Of a stretch of DNA of 64,000 bases, positions 1 through 8,681 are shown in pieces. Position 1 is the first letter of the stretch; each line of letters begins with the position of its first letter. Source of the DNA: an uncultured Atopobiaceae bacterium (GTDB taxonomy: Bacteria > Actinomycetota > Coriobacteriia > Coriobacteriales > Atopobiaceae); the NCBI GenBank assembly GCA_944321515.1, contig CALULO010000004.1, positions 147,334-211,333 on the forward strand. Direction: 5' to 3'. The position numbers were made by a program, and so were the translations under genes. The notes under the pieces are model-generated. The model worked only from the letters and a program-made list of their open reading frames with translations. It made no database searches and had not been told where the DNA came from.

Positions 1-230
1 TTCCAGACTCCCTCGTTCTGTTTGTCGATGACAACGACCTTGCCGGGATAGCGCCGCTCGTAATCGCGAAGGATGTCAATGCAGCGATCCGGCGAACCAT
101 CGTTAATGCAGATGGCCTCAATGTTGGAAAGCGACTGCCCCATAAGAGAATCAAGGCATTTTGGAAGGTACTTCTCGACCTTGTAGCAGGGGACAATGAT
201 GCTGAGGGCAATCTCTGTCTGGTCCGTCAT
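1..230 (-). CDS. Glycosyltransferase family 2, N-terminal part (runs off window)
   Basis: Only the first 76 codons are visible, because the gene leaves the window at its left edge. The start ATG lies at 230. Residues 9-16 read LSIIVPCY and residues 42-48 read INDGSPD, the nucleotide-sugar-binding signature of GT-A family 2 enzymes, so it should transfer a sugar from a nucleotide donor onto a growing surface glycan on the cytoplasmic side of the membrane. It is divergent from the flippase that starts at 366. The acceptor and the sugar cannot be deduced from this fragment. Confidence 0.85.
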   Translation of the reverse strand, partial: MTDQTEIALSIIVPCYKVEKYLPKCLDSLMGQSLSNIEAICINDGSPDRCIDILRDYERRYPGKVVVIDKQNEGVW

Positions 231-365
231 CGGGCACGACCTCTCGACTCTTCATCACAACGCTGGCGATTGTCTGGAGCAGCCCCGCGTGCACTCACGA
301 GGCTTCAGAACTTACCTATCCTATATCAGATTGCCGAGATAGCGAAAACGTCACGGGACGGGTAC

Positions 366-1640
366 ATGGTTAAGAACGCCGGGGACAAGCCCCTCAGCCT
401 CAAGCGCAACGTCATGTGGAACACCATTGGATCGGTCTTTTACCAGGGGTGCCTATGGCTTATGACCGTACTTGTGGTCAGGCTCAGCGCTGATTATCAG
501 AACTCCGGAGCCTTGGCCTTTGCCATGTCCATCGGCAACATCTACACGGCAATCGGGACCTACACGATGCGCACCTACCAAGTATCAGACGTGACGGGGC
601 GACATGCCACCTCCGCCTATGTGGCGCTGCGCATCGTGACCGTGACAGGCGGCCTGGCGGCCTGCGCAGTCTACGGAATCGCCATAGCGCCAAGTCCCGC
701 CACGCTACTTGTCATCCTTGCGTTCCTTCTCTTCAAGGCGGACGAGGCGTTCGTCAACGTGCTCTATGGGTGCGACCAGATTGCGCTCCGCCTGGATTAC
801 GTGGGAATCTCGCAAATCCTCCGCGGAGCGCTCGTCGTGGCGTCGTTCAGCGCGGGAATGGTACTTACCCAGAGCCTCGTCTCTGCGCTTCTCGCCGTCT
901 TTGTCTGCTGCCTGCTCGTGACGCTGCTCTTTGATTTCCCGAGAACGCGCGGCCTCGTAGACTCGCTCAGGCCACGCATCAGCAAGCGGGAATGCCTCGG
1001 GCTGCTGAGAGAGTGCCTGCCCTCCGTCCTTGGAAACGTCGTGGGCGGCCTGGTGGTCTCCACGGCCCGACAGTACTTCGGGATTGCCTACGGCGAGGAG
1101 GCCCTTGGCATCTATGCCTCCGTCGCTACCCCCTGTGTCATCATCCAGGTGCTCGCCCAGAACCTCTACACTCCCCTGCTTGGGCCCATCGCCGGCAAGT
1201 ACCGCCACGGGGACTGCGCGGCTGCCAGGAAGGCGTCGGTGCGGCTGATGCTGCTCGTGGTCGCGGTTGCCCTCGGAATCTCGATCCTGCTCACGATTGT
1301 GGCGGAGCCGCTCCTCACCCTCATCTACGGAAGCTCGATTGCCCCCTACGTGAACGTGCTGCCCCTTGCGCTCATCGTCATGACCGGGGTGGCGCTCGCA
1401 GCAGTCATCTCCGACCTTCTCATCGTCCTTGGGCACCTCAGGACCACGCTGGCGGTGAACGGCCTCGCCTTTGTGGTCAGCCTGCTCCTCGTAGTTCCCT
1501 GCACCACCATGTGGTATATGAACGGCCTCAACGTCGCGCTCATCGGGGCGTACACCGTTGCCGCGGCCTTTGGCATCGCCCAGGTGCTCTGGCGAGCCTC
1601 CCAGCCTTGGCGGAAGGAAGCAGAGGCGGAGAGGCCCTAG
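366..1640 (+). CDS. Polysaccharide flippase (MATE/PST superfamily, Wzx-like)
   Basis: A 424-residue integral membrane protein with about 12 to 14 hydrophobic segments, beginning with a short basic stretch (SLKRNVMWN) before the first membrane helix, as in RfbX/Wzx-type exporters. Such proteins move undecaprenyl-linked oligosaccharide or teichoic-acid repeat units across the membrane. The reading frame is open upstream to a TTG at 270, but that extension has no membrane or flippase character; the ATG at 366, preceded by a purine-rich GGGACGGG, is the better start. It neighbours a divergent glycosyltransferase and the convergent LicD gene, consistent with export of a phosphocholine-decorated glycan. 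The substrate is unknown. Confidence 0.8.
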   Translation: MVKNAGDKPLSLKRNVMWNTIGSVFYQGCLWLMTVLVVRLSADYQNSGALAFAMSIGNIYTAIGTYTMRTYQVSDVTGRHATSAYVALRIVTVTGGLAACAVYGIAIAPSPATLLVILAFLLFKADEAFVNVLYGCDQIALRLDYVGISQILRGALVVASFSAGMVLTQSLVSALLAVFVCCLLVTLLFDFPRTRGLVDSLRPRISKRECLGLLRECLPSVLGNVVGGLVVSTARQYFGIAYGEEALGIYASVATPCVIIQVLAQNLYTPLLGPIAGKYRHGDCAAARKASVRLMLLVVAVALGISILLTIVAEPLLTLIYGSSIAPYVNVLPLALIVMTGVALAAVISDLLIVLGHLRTTLAVNGLAFVVSLLLVVPCTTMWYMNGLNVALIGAYTVAAAFGIAQVLWRASQPWRKEAEAERP

Positions 1641-2491
1641 TACGCGCCGAGGTCCATCTTGTACGGATAGTGGTTCTTTCTCTTCTCGACGGGCGGGAGC
1701 GTCATGTAGTCCCCGTAGCCCTGGGTAAGAAACTTGTCGTAGTGGCGCGGCAGCTTGACGGTGATGTCCTCAAACGGGGCGTCGATGGCCGAGAAGATGT
1801 CGTCGTAGGAGACCGCCCACTTGATTGGGTTGCGATCGCAGAAGTCTGCGATGCGGGCACAGGGCTCCCCCTCGTAGCGACGGGCGGCACGCTCCCAGCG
1901 CTTCTGGATCCACGTTCCACGGACGTGCAGCAGCTTCAGCCCGCCGTGAACCACATGACAGGCGGCGAGCACCACAGCGCGCTTCCACCCCTCGAGGGCG
2001 AGGTAGGGCTCCGGAGTGGCCCGCAGGAACATGAGGCGCCCCCAGATCCAGGTGCTCCTTGCCTGGCGCCTGTAGTCCGACGGGTCATCTGCAACGTTGT
2101 CAAAGGGGAATATGTCGATGCTCAGAGGCTTCTGGTAGGGGCAGTCCTTGTAGAACTCGGGAATGCAGAGAGTACCCCTGAGCGTGAGGAAGGAGTAGAC
2201 GCAGGGAAAGTCCTCCTCAGTCCGGCAGTTGGCAATGGCGAACTCGGGACCAAGCACGGCGGGCGCCTCCGCCAGGAAGCGTTCGTAGTCCGGGCGCGCC
2301 ATGCACACGTCAACGTCATCATCCCATGGAATGAACCCCTGGTGACGAACAACCCCTATGGCGGTACCGCCGTAGACGGCATAGGGAATCTCTAACTCGC
2401 GACAGACGCGGTCAAGCTCGCCAAGAATCATCGCCGAGAGGCGCTGAACGTGCCTGAGCTCCTCCGGATCCTCATACTCCCTGAACGCCAT
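1637..2491 (-). CDS. licD: LicD family phosphotransferase
   Basis: A 284-residue protein of the LicD/nucleotidyltransferase-like family, which attaches phosphocholine (or another phospho-alcohol) to sugars of teichoic acids or capsules. The family signature is clear: a GGTAIG stretch at residues 41-46 followed by the acidic WDDDVD at 56-61. The ATG at 2491 has GGGGAGG about 7 bases upstream; an in-frame TTG at 2506 is less likely. Its last codon overlaps the end of the convergent flippase gene by 4 bases. The neighbouring LicC/LicA fusion and LicB-like permease make choline the likely decoration, although family members also use ribitol-phosphate, so the exact substrate is inferred. Confidence 0.9.
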   Translation of the reverse strand: MAFREYEDPEELRHVQRLSAMILGELDRVCRELEIPYAVYGGTAIGVVRHQGFIPWDDDVDVCMARPDYERFLAEAPAVLGPEFAIANCRTEEDFPCVYSFLTLRGTLCIPEFYKDCPYQKPLSIDIFPFDNVADDPSDYRRQARSTWIWGRLMFLRATPEPYLALEGWKRAVVLAACHVVHGGLKLLHVRGTWIQKRWERAARRYEGEPCARIADFCDRNPIKWAVSYDDIFSAIDAPFEDITVKLPRHYDKFLTQGYGDYMTLPPVEKRKNHYPYKMDLGAY

Positions 2492-2592
2492 ACAGCCCCT
2501 CCCCAACCGTCAACGACTTGATGACTGTGTTCTTTTCCCAGAGCCCAGCTCTGAACTTGAAAAGCACCTTAATGAATCCTATGGTTTGGAAA

Positions 2593-2621
2593 TTGTAAAC
2601 GACTCGTATTGCTTTTGTTAA
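2593..2621 (+). promoter_or_regulatory. Candidate sigma-A promoter for the lic operon
   Basis: TTGTAA at 2593-2598 and TGTTAA at 2616-2621 are separated by 17 bases in an AT-rich gap just ahead of the lic fusion gene. The match to consensus is moderate. A GGAG ribosome binding site sits 7 bases before the ATG at 2634. Confidence 0.35.
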
Positions 2622-2633
2622 TGGAGCACATAC

Positions 2634-4406
2634 ATGTCACTCACGAGAAGCGAGTTCAAGGTTCTGCAGGCCCTTTCCAACACGGGAGAGCCCCTTACAC
2701 AGAGTGCCCTTTCTGATGATGCCGACCTCCCCCTCGAAGCGGTCGACGCCGCCCTGGGATCATGCACGCAGAGCGGCCTTGTCGAAGACGGCCGCATCAC
2801 CGAGCGGGGCATCGAGGCGCTTGAGCCCTACCGCGTGCAGAACGCCATAATCATGGCGGCGGGACTCTCCAGCCGCTTTGTTCCGCTCTCATACGAGCGC
2901 CCCAAGGGGATGCTGCGCGTTAAGGGGGAGGTCCTGATTGAACGGCAGATCAAGCAGCTCCTCAATCGCGGCATCACAGACATCACCGTGGTGGTTGGCT
3001 ACAAGAAGGAGTACTTCTTCTACCTGGCCGCCAAGTACGGCGTCAAGATTCTTGTGAACGACGCGTACGCCGAGAAGAACAACAGCTGGACGCTCTGGCT
3101 GGCACGCAACCAGCTTGGCAACACCTACGTCTGCTCGTCAGACGACTACTTCACCGACAACCCGTTCGAGCGATACGTCTACAAGTCCTACTACGCCGCC
3201 GAGTACGTAGGCGGCCCCACGGACGAGTGGTGCCTTGGCACCGACCCCGACGGCCGAATCACGTCTGTGAGCATAGGCGGCCACGACTCCTGGACCATGC
3301 TCGGACAGGTCTACTTTGACCGGCAGTTCTCGAAGGACTTCGTTCCCCTGCTCGGGGACGCCCTGAAGCGACCTGGGGCTAACGGCAAGCTCTGGGAGGC
3401 TGTCTATGTGGACAACCTCGAGGCGCTTGACATGGAGATCCGTCGTTACCCGGAGGGCGTCATCCACGAGTTCGACTCGCTCGCCGAGCTTGAGAGCTTT
3501 GACCCCGAGTTCATCTCCAACGTCGACTCCGCCATCTTCGACAACATCGTCAGCGTGCTCGGCTGCCGACGCGAGGAGATACGTGACTTCTACCCTCTCA
3601 AGCAGGGAATCACCAACCTCTCGTGCCACTTCACCACGGATGGGGGCGAGTGGGTCTACCGTCACCCGGGCGTAGGGACCGAGCTGCTCATCAACCGCAA
3701 GGACGAGGTGGCAGCGCTCGAGGTCGCCCACGAAATCGGCGTTGACGACACCTTTGTCTTTGAGGACCCAAGGCGCGGCTGGAAGATCTCCCGGTTCGTC
3801 CCGAACAGCCACCAGCCCAACCCGCACGATCCCGCCCAGGCGGGGCGGATGATGCGCATGGCGCGCCTCGTCCACACAAGCGGCGCCGCCGTGGAGAACC
3901 GCTTTGACTTCGGTGACGAGGCGCGCCGCTATGCGTCCCTCCTGCGCCGGCGCGGGCCCATCGACATCCCCGGCTACGACGAGATGGCGGAGAAGGTCGC
4001 TCGGCTCGAAGGCTGCGTGCGGGCGGACAACGCGCCGACCTGCCTCTGCCACAACGACTTCTTTGCGCTCAACTTCCTCGTCGACGCAAACGACAAGTAC
4101 TATCTCATTGACTGGGAGTACGCCGGCATGGGCGACTACGCAAACGACTTCGGCACCTTCGCCGTCTGCGATCAGCTTGACGAGGGCGAGATGCGCACGG
4201 CGCTCGAGGCCTACTTCGGCCGCACGCCCACCGAGCAAGAGTGGCGTCACAACCTCGCGCACGTGGCCCTCGCCGGGTGGTGCTGGTACCTCTGGGCCCT
4301 GCTCAAGGAGGCCGAGGGGGACAACGTGGGAAAGTGGCTCTACATCTACTACAACGGGACGAGCAGCTACCTTGACAAGGCGCTCGCGCTCTATGGGGAG
4401 GCGTAG
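2634..4406 (+). CDS. Fused winged-helix / phosphocholine cytidylyltransferase / choline kinase
   Basis: A 590-residue three-domain protein. Residues 1-65 look like a winged helix-turn-helix. Residues about 70-300 are a nucleotidyltransferase of the LicC type, with AIIMAAGLSSRF at 71-82 and the substrate-contacting PKG at 90-92. Residues about 315-590 are a LicA-type choline kinase with the Brenner motif HNDFFALN (H473, D475) and the metal-binding DWEYAG starting at D493. Together these would phosphorylate choline and activate it to CDP-choline for LicD. The following permease gene starts 2 bases after its stop, so the two are co-transcribed. The N-terminal helix-turn-helix may sense or regulate, or may simply be structural. 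Confidence 0.85.
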   Translation: MSLTRSEFKVLQALSNTGEPLTQSALSDDADLPLEAVDAALGSCTQSGLVEDGRITERGIEALEPYRVQNAIIMAAGLSSRFVPLSYERPKGMLRVKGEVLIERQIKQLLNRGITDITVVVGYKKEYFFYLAAKYGVKILVNDAYAEKNNSWTLWLARNQLGNTYVCSSDDYFTDNPFERYVYKSYYAAEYVGGPTDEWCLGTDPDGRITSVSIGGHDSWTMLGQVYFDRQFSKDFVPLLGDALKRPGANGKLWEAVYVDNLEALDMEIRRYPEGVIHEFDSLAELESFDPEFISNVDSAIFDNIVSVLGCRREEIRDFYPLKQGITNLSCHFTTDGGEWVYRHPGVGTELLINRKDEVAALEVAHEIGVDDTFVFEDPRRGWKISRFVPNSHQPNPHDPAQAGRMMRMARLVHTSGAAVENRFDFGDEARRYASLLRRRGPIDIPGYDEMAEKVARLEGCVRADNAPTCLCHNDFFALNFLVDANDKYYLIDWEYAGMGDYANDFGTFAVCDQLDEGEMRTALEAYFGRTPTEQEWRHNLAHVALAGWCWYLWALLKEAEGDNVGKWLYIYYNGTSSYLDKALALYGEA

Positions 4407-4408
4407 GC

Positions 4409-5344
4409 GTGCGCTTTGGCGTCATGAGCGGAGTCCTCTGGGGGCTCGACACCGTCGTGCTGGGAGTTGCCCTGGCACTCGCCCCCTATGCGGGCGGCGG
4501 CGCGCTCGGCGTTGCGGCGATAGCGGGCTCCTTTCTGCATGACGCCTTTTGCACCGGCTGGCTTTTCCTCTACATGCTCGCGCGCGGGCGCCTCTCCGAC
4601 ACGATGCGCGCCCTGCGCACCAGAAGCGGGCTCGTGGTAATCTGCGGCGCGCTCCTCGGCGGCCCCATCGGCATGACCGGCTACGTCCTTGCCATCAACA
4701 ACATCGGGCCCGCCTACACCGCCGTCATCTCCACGTTCTACCCCGCCTTCGGCGCGCTCCTCTCCTTCCTGCTCCTCGGTGAGCGCATGCGAGGCGGCCA
4801 GCTCGTCGCCCTCTTCGTCGCCCTGCTTGGCGTCATGGCCATGGGCACTGCCTCCGCGGGCGACGCCCCGGCAGGCAACGCGCTGGTCGGGCTTGCCGGG
4901 GCGATGCTCGCCGTTGTTGGCTGGGGCTCAGAGGCGGTCCTGTGCGCGTGGGGCATGCGGGACGACGCCCTGGACAACGAGACGGCGCTCCAAATCCGTG
5001 AGACGGCCTCCGCGCTGACCTACGCGGTTGTGGTGCTCCCCCTCCTGGGGGCCTGGCACTTTACGGCCAGCGCCGTCCCAAGCGTGGCCACGGGGGTCGT
5101 CGCGCTCTCGGGGCTTGCCGGCGCCACCTCCTACCTCTTCTACTACAGGGCCATATCACAGGTCGGGGCGGCCCGGGCGATGGCCCTCAACGTCTCCTAC
5201 TCCGCCTGGGCGGTTGCCTTCAGCTTCCTGCTGCAGGGGAGCGTGCCGAGCACGGCAACGCTCGTCTGCTGCGTGGTCGTCCTCGCGGGCACGACGCTTG
5301 CTGCCACGGACTGGAACGAGCTGTTCGGCCGGAGGCGCGCTTAG
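4409..5344 (+). CDS. licB: EamA-family permease, LicB-like choline transporter
   Basis: A 311-residue protein with about ten hydrophobic helices arranged as two EamA repeats, the fold of drug/metabolite transporters. LicB choline importers belong to this superfamily. The GTG start at 4409 is preceded by GGGGAGG with 7-base spacing, placed at the end of the upstream fusion gene, so the pair forms one operon. Context (LicD, LicC and LicA activities next door) makes choline uptake the likely role; sequence alone shows only an EamA-type carrier. Confidence 0.7.
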   Translation: MRFGVMSGVLWGLDTVVLGVALALAPYAGGGALGVAAIAGSFLHDAFCTGWLFLYMLARGRLSDTMRALRTRSGLVVICGALLGGPIGMTGYVLAINNIGPAYTAVISTFYPAFGALLSFLLLGERMRGGQLVALFVALLGVMAMGTASAGDAPAGNALVGLAGAMLAVVGWGSEAVLCAWGMRDDALDNETALQIRETASALTYAVVVLPLLGAWHFTASAVPSVATGVVALSGLAGATSYLFYYRAISQVGAARAMALNVSYSAWAVAFSFLLQGSVPSTATLVCCVVVLAGTTLAATDWNELFGRRRA

Positions 5345-5386
5345 GCTATACTGGGGCGCTGTAGCGTCACTGGCAAATGGAGACAT

Positions 5387-6067
5387 ATGCGCGTACTTGC
5401 AATCATCCCGGCCTACAACGAGGAGGAGTCCCTCGCCTCAACGGTCGACGAGTTTCTCGCTGCGAAGACGGACTGCGACTATCTGGTGGTAAACGACGGC
5501 TCCTCGGACGGCACGGAGCGCGTGTGCCGGGAGCACGGCTATCGCCACGTGACTCACCCCACCAACCTCGGCCTCACCGGCGGTGTTCAGACGGGCATGA
5601 AGTACGCCCTCTCTCACGGCTACGACGCCGCCATCCAGTTTGACGCCGACGGCCAGCACGTCCCCACCTACATCCCCGCCATGGTCGCGGAGATGGAACG
5701 CACAGGAGCGGACATAGTCATCGGGTCGCGCTTTGTGAACGAGCGTAAGTCCCTCTCGGCGCGCATGCTGGGCTCACGCCTCATTGCGGGCATCATTCGC
5801 CTGACCACCGGCCAGGCCATCGCAGATCCCACCTCGGGGATGCGCCTGTTCAACCGTGCCATGATGGAGCAGTTTGCACGGCGCTTCGACTTTGGGCCGG
5901 AGCCGGACTCAGTGGCCTACCTCTTGCGCCACGGGGCAAAGGTCCGTGAGGTCCAGGTTGAGATGCGCGAGCGCCAGGCGGGCGAGAGCTACCTCAACTT
6001 CGCCAAGTCAATCTCCTACATGGCGCGAACGTGCACGTCAATCCTCTTCGTCCAGTGGTTCAGGTGA
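5387..6067 (+). CDS. Glycosyltransferase family 2, dolichyl-phosphate-mannose synthase-like
   Basis: A 226-residue GT-A enzyme beginning MRVLAIIPAYNEE, with VVNDGSSDGT near residue 37 and the metal-binding DADGQH near residue 86. This is the compact DPM1/polyprenol-phosphate sugar transferase class, which loads a sugar from UDP or GDP onto a lipid carrier at the inner face of the membrane. No C-terminal membrane domain is present. The next gene, a small DUF2304 membrane protein, starts 4 bases after the stop and is a frequent partner of such transferases. GGAG precedes the ATG by about 6 bases. Confidence 0.85.
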   Translation: MRVLAIIPAYNEEESLASTVDEFLAAKTDCDYLVVNDGSSDGTERVCREHGYRHVTHPTNLGLTGGVQTGMKYALSHGYDAAIQFDADGQHVPTYIPAMVAEMERTGADIVIGSRFVNERKSLSARMLGSRLIAGIIRLTTGQAIADPTSGMRLFNRAMMEQFARRFDFGPEPDSVAYLLRHGAKVREVQVEMRERQAGESYLNFAKSISYMARTCTSILFVQWFR

Positions 6068-6071
6068 TTCC

Positions 6072-6401
6072 ATGAGCATTGCACTGAGGCTCTCACTTAT
6101 CGTCTGCTCGCTCCTCATCCTCTTTTTCGTGATGCGTCGCATCAAGAAGTCAGGACTGGAGATAACCGACTCCATCTTCTGGCTGTTCATCTCTGCGGCA
6201 CTCATCGTGATCGCAGTGTTCCCACAGATTGCCTATTGGGCGGCCGGTCTGCTGGGTTTTGACGCACCGGCGAACTTTGTCTTCTGCTGTGGCATCATCG
6301 TCCTTCTGGTCCGCACCTTCGCACAGGACCAGAAGATTTGCCAGCTTAAGAAGAGGCTCATGACGCTCGTTCAGGAAGAGGCGCTACGCAACGTAAAGTA
6401 A
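6072..6401 (+). CDS. DUF2304 small membrane protein
   Basis: A 109-residue protein with three hydrophobic segments (about residues 3-22, 34-58 and 67-88) and a charged C-terminal tail. The shape and the position directly after a DPM-type glycosyltransferase match DUF2304 proteins, which have no firmly proven function but travel with lipid-linked sugar transferases and may anchor them. The gene is translationally close-coupled to the preceding one and ends 4 bases before the stop of a convergent gene. Confidence 0.75.
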   Translation: MSIALRLSLIVCSLLILFFVMRRIKKSGLEITDSIFWLFISAALIVIAVFPQIAYWAAGLLGFDAPANFVFCCGIIVLLVRTFAQDQKICQLKKRLMTLVQEEALRNVK

Positions 6402-6405
6402 GCCG

Positions 6406-8445
6406 TTAATTAGCGCCAGTTATTCGATAGAGCGCCATATCGCCGCTAGAAAGGACAAGGGAGAAGCCGGGCGTGTTGTCTGTAATGCTCTCAATCCCTG
6501 TCCACATATCGCGCTGATATGTATGAAAGACCCCGCGCTTTCCTTCAGTGTCTGGACGATCCAATATGAGCACATAGTCCGCCCCGACCGTTTCAATAGC
6601 CGCGCGCGTCTCGCTATCATTCACATAGTCAGAAAGTTTTGTTCTAATGAGCTGACTATTCGCGCTTTCCGCGTCCCCGATGCCGCCGCGGTGATAGTAA
6701 ACGTCAATGCCGTATATCCCATAAAGGAATGCACTGCCGTCGTCCGGAACATTAATAACCACCGAACCTGCTGGTACGTTCGCGAAGGCCTCAGATATAA
6801 ACCGTTGCTCGTCGCTATCTAAGATACTTACGAAATCCGGCGAAGAAAGACTTCTGAGGCTAGCGGCCAATTGACCAAACGACGTCATCGCATCCTCCCC
6901 CTCAATATTAAGCGGCCTTGGATAGTAGAAGCAGAACACAAATATCACAGCCGTACCTAGGAATAGAAACTTCTCTACGAAAGGTGAGAGAGCATCATGC
7001 CTTAACACCAGGCGCACTAAACTAACGGCTCCCCCCATAATCCAAGAAAGCCCTAGACTCGCCGGGATTACTCCATAGAGTGCAAGCATTGCGGCGGTTC
7101 TCGCTGGATCTGTGTACCAAAACCCTGAAAGTAAATGCTTCAAGGTCCCATCAGAGGAGGTGTCAACAATATAAATCAGAGCTAGGAATGCATACAGGGC
7201 GGCTAGCCATATCCGTCTCTCCCGCTGAGCAAAAATGGAATAAAGCAATCCGATTAATACAAGTATTGCGAGCACCCACTGAGCTGGAGCATCCTGCCCC
7301 AAAGACAGCGTCAGCACATTGGCTATCGCCTGCGAGCAACTTGCATACGACGCCCAGGAGAAGCTAACAACTCCCTTCATGAGGGGGGATACGAATGCAG
7401 CAACCCATATGAGGACAACCGCCACAGTCCAAGCGATAACAAAAAGACAACCCCTTGCCCTAGAATCAGCAGCGGCGAAGATAGCATGCGCCACGTAGAA
7501 GGCGGCAAACAATCCCACAGTAAAAACCGCATTAGTCTGAACAAAAACCAGGGCAACAAGAGAGCAGGCGAAGAGCACAGCGTATTTAATTCGCTGGGCG
7601 CTATTCAACTCATCTTTAAATATGCTGATAAAGAGAAGAACGGATGATGGTACAAGAGCAAACGCGGCAGCCTGAGGAAATTGCTCTCCTCTAAGAAGGA
7701 TTGCCCATGGAAAGGCTGCAAATGCGACCGCACAAACAGAGCCCGCAACCAAAACACGGTCGTTCTTTGGAAAGAGCACTCTCAGAAGTCCCCAGAAACC
7801 AACTGGATACACAACTCCACATAGAACGGCATTGGTTACGTTAGCGGCAACGACAACTTGAGCATCTGTAGCTCCAACTAGCATTGCGCAAAGCACGTGC
7901 CATAACGCCGGATAAAACGCCCCCGCGTTGCTATCTAGGGGGATTGAGGCCAGGGCATCGTTGAGCGGATATATCGACGCGCTAAGTGACGAATAATTCC
8001 CTGACTCAAGGAAGCTGCGCACTAGGTTGACGTGATAAACGGTATCAAACCCTTGGATGAGCGTGTCAGTCCCGCCCAGATAGTGAAAGAAGAGTGAAAA
8101 AAGAACCACGGAAACAGTCACGGAGACTCCGAGGGAAACCCAACAGATCGAATTGGAGGGCACAACATCCTGTGACAACTCTTTGCGCAATCTATGTCCC
8201 TGATTCATAACGAACCGGATGAGAAAAGCTAGTAAAGACACCACCAGCGCAGGAAAAAAAATGCTCATCCAGCCGCAAGCCACGCCAAGTATCGGAAGGA
8301 CAATGCTGAACACGGTATATGCGAAAATCGAAATAATGGGTGCGCAGGAAAAGCTCACTGCCTTACAGCATCCCAATGCACGCAAGACAAGGATTCCGGG
8401 CACAAACAGAAACAGAACGCTAACGAGAGCATAGAGAGCAGGCAT
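6406..8445 (-). CDS. Large polytopic membrane protein, DUF6541-like
   Basis: A 679-residue protein with at least a dozen hydrophobic helices over residues 1-510, then a soluble C-terminal part of about 170 residues. The arrangement resembles GT-C-type membrane glycosyltransferases and the actinobacterial DUF6541 family, usually linked to surface-glycan synthesis; the family call is from memory. The ATG at 8445 is preceded by GGGAAGGG; a GTG at 8478 would add 11 residues without a better site. Base composition is visibly more AT-rich than the neighbouring rsmB, suggesting a different origin. It is convergent with the DUF2304 gene. Confidence 0.6.
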   Translation of the reverse strand: MPALYALVSVLFLFVPGILVLRALGCCKAVSFSCAPIISIFAYTVFSIVLPILGVACGWMSIFFPALVVSLLAFLIRFVMNQGHRLRKELSQDVVPSNSICWVSLGVSVTVSVVLFSLFFHYLGGTDTLIQGFDTVYHVNLVRSFLESGNYSSLSASIYPLNDALASIPLDSNAGAFYPALWHVLCAMLVGATDAQVVVAANVTNAVLCGVVYPVGFWGLLRVLFPKNDRVLVAGSVCAVAFAAFPWAILLRGEQFPQAAAFALVPSSVLLFISIFKDELNSAQRIKYAVLFACSLVALVFVQTNAVFTVGLFAAFYVAHAIFAAADSRARGCLFVIAWTVAVVLIWVAAFVSPLMKGVVSFSWASYASCSQAIANVLTLSLGQDAPAQWVLAILVLIGLLYSIFAQRERRIWLAALYAFLALIYIVDTSSDGTLKHLLSGFWYTDPARTAAMLALYGVIPASLGLSWIMGGAVSLVRLVLRHDALSPFVEKFLFLGTAVIFVFCFYYPRPLNIEGEDAMTSFGQLAASLRSLSSPDFVSILDSDEQRFISEAFANVPAGSVVINVPDDGSAFLYGIYGIDVYYHRGGIGDAESANSQLIRTKLSDYVNDSETRAAIETVGADYVLILDRPDTEGKRGVFHTYQRDMWTGIESITDNTPGFSLVLSSGDMALYRITGAN

Positions 8446-8681
8446 TGGTCTAAGCCCTTCCCGAGATGAGCAACACACTGACCCATCGTAGACTGCAATT
8501 GATTCTCAATGATAGCCCAATGCGCCCACATATCAGCGACTTTAGACAAGCACAAGCGGTCGAATAGACAAGCCCGTCCCGCCCATCTAATAATTCGAGA
8601 ATACACTTACTATATTTATTGTTAGGCTTCCTTTAGGGAGGACTATCGCATACCTTTGATGGGAGTTCACACCGGAAAAGT

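Noticed and set aside
705..1436. Long minus-strand open frame opposite the flippase
   Set aside because: It is a composition shadow of the high-GC plus-strand gene: highly charged, no family pattern, no ribosome site.
992..2395. 467-codon plus-strand open frame across the flippase end and LicD
   Set aside because: It covers two well-supported genes in another frame; the translation is Arg/Pro/His-rich with no conserved motif.
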